A stretch of DNA of 64,000 nt from Isoetes taiwanensis (Eukaryota; Streptophyta; Lycopodiopsida; Isoetales; Isoetaceae), in the NCBI GenBank assembly GCA_021234155.1, contig JAJEKV010000001.1, positions 25,407,189 through 25,471,188 on the forward strand, read 5' to 3'. This document shows positions 58,865-64,000 of the stretch, piece by piece; positions within the stretch are counted from its first letter, which is position 1, and every line of letters begins with the position of its first letter. The notes beneath the pieces were generated by a model. That model was given only the letters and a program-made list of their open reading frames with translations, did no database searches and was not told the DNA's origin. The translations under genes were made by a program, and so were the position numbers.

Positions 58865-59167
58865 TAAGTTTAATTAGGCTAGTTTTTAGGGTTTCGTTTC
58901 AACGAAATTTTTTCCTCTACGAAATTCCTATCCTGCCGCCGCCTCTGATCATTTTGCCGCCCTCTGCTCTATCCTCCATCAATTTTGGCTACTACTCCAT
59001 TAGGTTCGGCTGTTTTTCTCCCAAAAAATGCTGTCGATCACTCTTACTTGGCTAATTTTTCAATTTCGTAGAAGAGGAAGGAAGAAGAGAAGGAAGAAAA
59101 ATGCTAGTTCTATCTGTGCTATTGAAAGAGGAGATGAAACAGAGGAGATGAAAACGAAACAGAGCCA

Positions 59168-59273
59168 TTCTTTCTATCTTCGAGGCAGCTGTTTGCTTAC
59201 CTACCCATCTGGAGCAGAGCTTCTTTCTATCTTCGAGGCAGCTGTTTGCATACCTACCCATCTGGAGCAGAGC
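59168..59273 (+). repeat. 53-bp tandem duplication
   Basis: Two copies, 59168-59220 and 59221-59273, differing at one base. Confidence 0.9.
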
Positions 59274-59420
59274 TTCTTGTGAAGGTAAACTCCTTAACCT
59301 CTGTAGACACAGAGCTTCCTTATAGCTACTATAGCCTGCCATTCTGTGAGCCCCAAGATGGCGTTCGTCTTATAAATTCAAGATGAATGTGAATGAGAGA
59401 AATGTTTTTCTTTGCAACAG

Positions 59421-60079
59421 GCCTGTCACTGAAGGTGATGCTAAGCATCTGAGGCAACGGATCAAAGCATCTGAGGCAACGGATCGACGACATTTATCAG
59501 GTGAACCTTATTTTAGATAATCTGCGAGTTATTAGGTATACTAAGGCCATGGATTTAGATCTGCTGATCCGATGGACTGGATACTCGGTTGCATTTCGTA
59601 TCAAGAATGACAAGAATTACTATATCTATAATCATCTTAAATTTAAGGTGTTGATTCATGAGCATGAAAACACTGGGGTTGGATCTGTTATGGGAACTGC
59701 TGATGGATTTGAAGAGATCCCGACACCAACAGGAGATAAAAACATTTCTGGGTTTGTGGTGGTGCGATTTGAGGTCACTCGTTGCAGCATTCAGCATAAT
59801 CGTGCTGCTTCAGAAAAGCTTGGCAGTAACATGTATGGGCAGCTCCCAGAGAGCTTTGCCTTTCCTGCTGCCAGAATCTGTCTGTGTTCAACTTTATGTC
59901 TTATTAATCTCTTGTTAATTTGCCATTCCCTTGTACTTTACATGCATAAAGACAACATATCCCAGCTTGGCCTCCTTGAGGTTGGGATGTTCACTAGAAG
60001 AGGAAAATGCAGTGTTCTTTTCAAGTTTAACACACTATCAAAGTCTATTTCTGGCAGAACACTTTTTTTTGTTTTCTAA
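59421..60079 (+). pseudogene. Captured fragment of a TM9/TMN (nonaspanin) gene
   Basis: Begins after an acceptor TTTGCAACAG at 59420. The frame from 59,477 reads RIDDIYQVNLILDNL, then RWTGYSVAF, then YYIYNHLKFKVLIHEHE, then FVVVRFEVTRCSI. This is the lumenal N-terminal domain layout of plant TM9SF/TMN endomembrane proteins. Similarity fades after about 59,850. A 22-bp tandem duplication (59443-59463 and 59465-59485) puts the 5' part out of frame, and no transmembrane half is present. It is a dead exon copy inside the CACTA-like element. Confidence 0.7.
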
Positions 60080-62606
60080 TTCAATATTTTGCTTCTGTCT
60101 TTCAATCTGGGTACTAATTCTCTCATTCTCATGAAACAGACCTCAACCATCTCTAGGACTGAAGATGACTGCTAGGAGGAGTCATAAACGCAAACCAGAT
60201 CAGCCTTCTTTGCTTCAAATTTCCGGTAACCTTAGAAATCCTTAGGAAATTATCCTTGAGCAAAAAAAAGTTTGGCATATGCTGATTGAAGTGCTTCATT
60301 CTTCCTTGATCTGGTATGTTTCTATCTTTCTGAGTTTGTCCATGAATCGGTCTATTTTCATTTGGGGGTTTGAGGATCTTAGCTCTGTCGGATAGTTTAC
60401 TGATAAAAGCTGTAAGCTCAGTAAGGACTGCATTATCTACTTATTGCACGTTAGCATCAGTTTTGGCCGCTTCCGTTGTGGGTTTAGGGTTTTATTAAGG
60501 GAACTATTTTGTTAAGGGAAATAACGACTTACATTTCTTAATCTGATTTTTGTTTTCCTATTCAGGTATATACTTCTTTTTATGGCCGATTTGCTATTGT
60601 ACTGTTTGTGTAGGACTAGATTCATTAGTCTGATGATGGATGCCTCAATGTCTCATTGCTTTGATCTCTTCTTTGATTTGGTCTCTGTAAAATCGTTCCA
60701 ATAGCATTATTAATTTTATGATAATGTATTCTCGAGTCTCAATTTATGAAAGAATATTTTTGTTGCAGTGGTTGGTTTACCGTGTTGAGACGACATGCAA
60801 TATTCAGTGAATCAGGTTAGGGATTGAAGTGACATCTTACCCATTTTGTAAGGATGTATGCTACAACTTTTTATTGTTTTTTCTATGGAGATAAATGGTA
60901 ACACTAATGCCACATTTTAGAATGTCTTGGCTCGTTCTTTTGCTTCTAACAAGAATGGAAAAGGAAGGCGTTGTATGGGGGCCCGCTGCACATATATGGA
61001 GCAGCTTTAATTGTCTAATTGTCAAGCTTTTTGCTATCCTGGGGCACAAGTACTGTCAAGTTTTGGAAAAAAATCATCAAGAGCTGAGCCTGATAGGTTT
61101 GTTTGCTTTTTGTCCTGTCGATCTATGTCTTACTTTTCTGGTTCTTGACTTGCTCTTATGCATCTGCATGACATTTAACAGCACAATTTCCCATAAGTCT
61201 ATATTTTGGAATCCGAGATTATCTTATTGTGTTGCGTTTCATGATTTACGTGGATCCAAAAACCTGCTACAATTCGTTTGCATCTTATTTGAGTTTCTTC
61301 TACATTGCATACCCACAATAACGTTCTTATAGGTTCTCGAAGTCAGGTCACTCAAATGGTCATGTATTTTATTAAATTTGCCTTCTTGCACGACGAGGTA
61401 ACTTCACTTGCTTTTTTCTTATGTCATGTAAATATTATTGTGCGATATAAATGCAGGTTACAGGTGTCTCAATGGTCACAATGTTTATGGATTATGATTG
61501 CCAATGCAGATTACGATATAGGCAGCCGATCCTAAAGGTAAAATTTTAGTTGTACTTGAGAGTTCACTGTTTAAGCCCACTTTGCGATCCATAACTTCGA
61601 GGGTGGTACAAAAAGCATCATACTCTTCCAAGGTCATAAATATATGACCACTCTGCCCATGATCTTGTGTTGCTGCAATTGCCACGATGGTCTTCTCTAC
61701 ATCAGTATGATGGTGTTCCAATCAATTTTGTACAGGGATGAATCTTTTAGAAAGTTCAACATGATGTTGTTTAAATCAAATTTTGCTGTTTAATCTGTCC
61801 AGAGATGAATCTCTTAAGAAAGTTGAGAATGAGTCACATGGATATAATAGGGTTCAAATCCCTGCCTCTTTGTTATCTGAAATTTATGGCATCGATATGG
61901 TTTTGCATACCAATTATCAAATCTTTTTGCTTGAAATCAAGAATTGGGATGCTCAATAAACGTTTCTTGAATTTGTTGTAAAACCATGTTCTAGTTACAC
62001 AATAAAACCATTAAGAATTTGATGGAGATACCATAACCAATTGCATCTTCTAAATAGAAATGGTTTTTAGGTTCAATATCTCTTATTATGTTTAGTAAAC
62101 AAACATTAATTGCATTTTCTAGAACAACATGGGTTTCTCAGTAATACCAAGTAGGCTCATGATACAAGCCTTTAGTATCTTGATGGAAAAACCATTAACA
62201 GTTACCTATACTTCTTTGATAAAAGATTGAGACCTTTTATCTTATGGAGCAACATTGGTTTGTATGAAAAGATATGGATAACTTTATTAGACAACCCGTT
62301 TAAGTTGCATAAATAGAACCATTAATGGTTTTTGTCCTTTAGTATAACTGGACCACATACTTAAAACATAGGATTAAAGCACTATTAAAACTATGATGTT
62401 AAACCAAAACTACCTTAAAAAAAACCATGATGGTGAACTATCATAATAAACTAGAATAAAATATCATAAGAGAGAACCATGCTATGTAACTGTTCGTGGT
62501 TATTCAACATATTAACCCACAAAGTAACATTGTTTTATTATACTTGTTTTGTGTAAAAAGTATCACGAAAAACTGATAGTATTTTATTTTTGGGGGCCTT
62601 GTGTAT

Positions 62607-64000
62607 CACTGACCAGCTCCGTGGGGCAGCCAAAACGCGTGATGATTTGCTGATAGATGACCTTGGCTGTGCTTGCCGCAGTGTTGTCTAGAAGTGCGCA
62701 AGCTTCCGCCCATTTGGTAGCGTAGTCAGTGAGAACCAGAATGTAGCGGGCACGGGTGTGCCGCGCAAGAGGATCAATGGGTCCCACAAAATCCATCCCC
62801 CATTTGCTAAAAGGAAGTGGCGTGGCGACCGGCGTCAATGGAAGAGCGTCACGGGCCGTGGGCCTTCCCACACGCTGACAAGCATCACACGTGCGGGCGT
62901 GGGCGTGAGCGTCTTTGAAGAGCGTTGGCCAAAAATAACCTGCAAGAAGGATTTTGCGTGCCGTGGTGTCACCATGAAAATGACCACCACCTAGCCCTTC
63001 ATGGGCTTCTCGGACAATATCTGGGACCTCATGAGGGAGAACACAACGTCGAAGGACGGTATCCTTGCCCCTTTTGTACAGATGGCCTGCAACTATGGTG
63101 TAGTCACGGACCTCGCAGAGAAATTGGTGTCGACGGGATTGACGCTTGGCTGGAGAGAGCGTGGCGTCCTCTGGTGGAAGAGCACCTGTGAGGAGATACT
63201 GCTGAAAGTTGTGGAACCAATGTGGTGTTGCCGTGACCAGAAAGAGTTGAGCATCAGGAAAGGCGTCTGAGACTCCCGTGGAGGGATCATCTGTGTGGAT
63301 GCGTGAAAGATAATCCGGGACAACATGAGATTTGCCTGCCTTGTGAACAATTTCAAAGGGTGCAAATTCTTGCAGAAGGAGGACCCAACGAGCAATGCGG
63401 CCTGTAGGCGTGGATTTGTTGATCAAATAAAGGAGGGCTTGGTGATCAACAAAGAATTTGATCTGACTGCCTAAAAGATAGTGACGGAAGCGTTGGACAC
63501 AGAAAATTAAACCCAAGGCTTCACGCTCTGTGGCAGAGTAGTTGCGCTCAGCAGGATTGAGTTTTCTGCTGGCATATCGATTTGGTTTGTCAGTGTGCGC
63601 ATCATATTCTTGAGAAAGAACAGCTCCAATAGCGAACGCCCAGACATCGACATGGACATGAAAGGGCTTGTCCCATTGAGGAGGAACAAGTACCGGGGCC
63701 TGAGTAAGCAAAAGCTTCAACTGTTGGAAAGCAGCATCCGCCTGGGAATTCCAAGCCCAGGTGGATTCATCACCCGTGAGTTTATGAATGGGATGCGCAA
63801 TGGCCGCAAGTCCGTGAATGAAGGTGGAGTAATAATTAACCTTACCCGTGAAAGAGCGTGTCTCCTTGATATTGGTCGGTGCTTGAGCCTTGAGCACACA
63901 ATCGATTTTGGCGGGATCCGTGGTGATACCGCTTTGGCGACAACGTGTCCTAACAGAAACACCGGTGATGCAAAAGGTGCATTTCTGATTGAGACTAATA
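62607..64000 (-). pseudogene. Gypsy pol: end of RT, RNase H, integrase N-terminal and core
   Basis: From the window end on minus: RT tail (ETRSFTGKVNYYSTFIHGLA), RNase H (FAIGAVLSQ, ATEREALGLIFC, FVDHQALLYLI, PDYLSR), HHCC integrase zinc finger (HEGLGGGHFHGD ... CDACQRVG) and the first two catalytic Asp contexts (WGMDFVGPID and TELVSD). The reading frame stops at the CACTA-like insertion at 62,604. A further frame change near 63,925 breaks the RT end. Confidence 0.85.

Larger units (their letters stand above)
56573..62603. mobile_element. CACTA-like DNA transposon (6,031 bp), non-autonomous
   Basis: Termini CACAAGG(A/C)(G/C)CCCAAAAAT in inverted orientation, with a 3-bp duplication TAT on each side (56570-56572 and 62604-62606). 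Removing the element leaves the integrase codons in register, which fixes both ends. Subterminal zones of about 250 bp carry many AACCAT-type repeats in both orientations (for example around 56,620-56,760 and 62,170-62,510), typical of CACTA elements. I found no transposase. The inside holds a TM9/TMN gene fragment and a MITE. Confidence 0.75.
49842..64000 (-). mobile_element. Gypsy-type LTR retrotransposon, 3' part, with nested insertions
   Basis: On minus: end of RT, RNase H and integrase (64,000-62,607, continued at 56,569-55,870), a spacer, an extra ORF (55,071-50,403), a purine-rich tract near 50,430-50,445, and the 3' LTR (50,379-49,842). The 5' LTR, gag and protease are outside the window. 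The pol order RT-RH-IN defines Gypsy/Metaviridae. Insertions: a 6.03-kb CACTA-like element and a 1.49-kb TIR element. All coding parts are broken. Confidence 0.75.

Overview
This window looks like repeat-rich nuclear DNA of a land plant. It has no bacterial operon structure. It shows spliceosomal-type introns, plant-style LTR, LINE and TIR elements, and a captured fragment of a TM9/TMN (nonaspanin) gene. Copy-to-copy discrepancies cluster at CAG/CTG, the plant CHG-methylation context. A Penelope-like reverse transcriptase would fit a conifer, fern or other non-angiosperm plant better than a flowering plant, but that is only an inference.

Layout. (1) 1-2997, minus: frameshifted Penelope-like retroelement with an apparent 257-nt intron. 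(2) About 3.9-41.2 kb: a degenerate tandem array of an unrecognised, intron-rich minus-strand gene family, called here zeta, alpha, beta, gamma and delta. Long open frames are scarce because the exons are short and many copies are broken. Two alpha units (about 2.4 kb) lie in tandem at 5.3 and 8.5 kb. A 12.05-kb block (14,296-26,346) is duplicated directly at 29,129-41,176. Extra beta and gamma pieces sit at 12.6 and 26.35 kb. Each 12-kb block also carries a decayed transposase-like gene on plus. (3) 42.6-46.5 kb, plus: a nearly intact LINE with four in-frame stops in one continuous frame. (4) 46.5-49.8 kb: no convincing gene. (5) 49,842 to the window end, minus: a Gypsy LTR retrotransposon (RT end, RNase H, integrase, an extra 3' ORF, 3' LTR). 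It is split by a 6.03-kb CACTA-like element that itself holds a 271-bp Tourist-like MITE and a TM9/TMN gene fragment. A separate 1.49-kb TIR element sits in the extra ORF.

The most unusual signal is in the tandem gene family. A short intron (88-99 nt) has an arm inside the intron that is complementary to the first bases of the next exon. The helix is kept in five diverged paralog types, although both arms have changed sequence. The terminal exon shows a second example: a perfect or near-perfect hairpin buries the 3' splice site. Its stem differs completely between paralog types while its loop stays constant. This is a compensatory-change pattern expected of selected RNA structure near splice sites, and I know of no described precedent for it.

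Limits: boundaries were read by eye, exon models are incomplete, and many apparent frameshifts may be consensus errors rather than true mutations.
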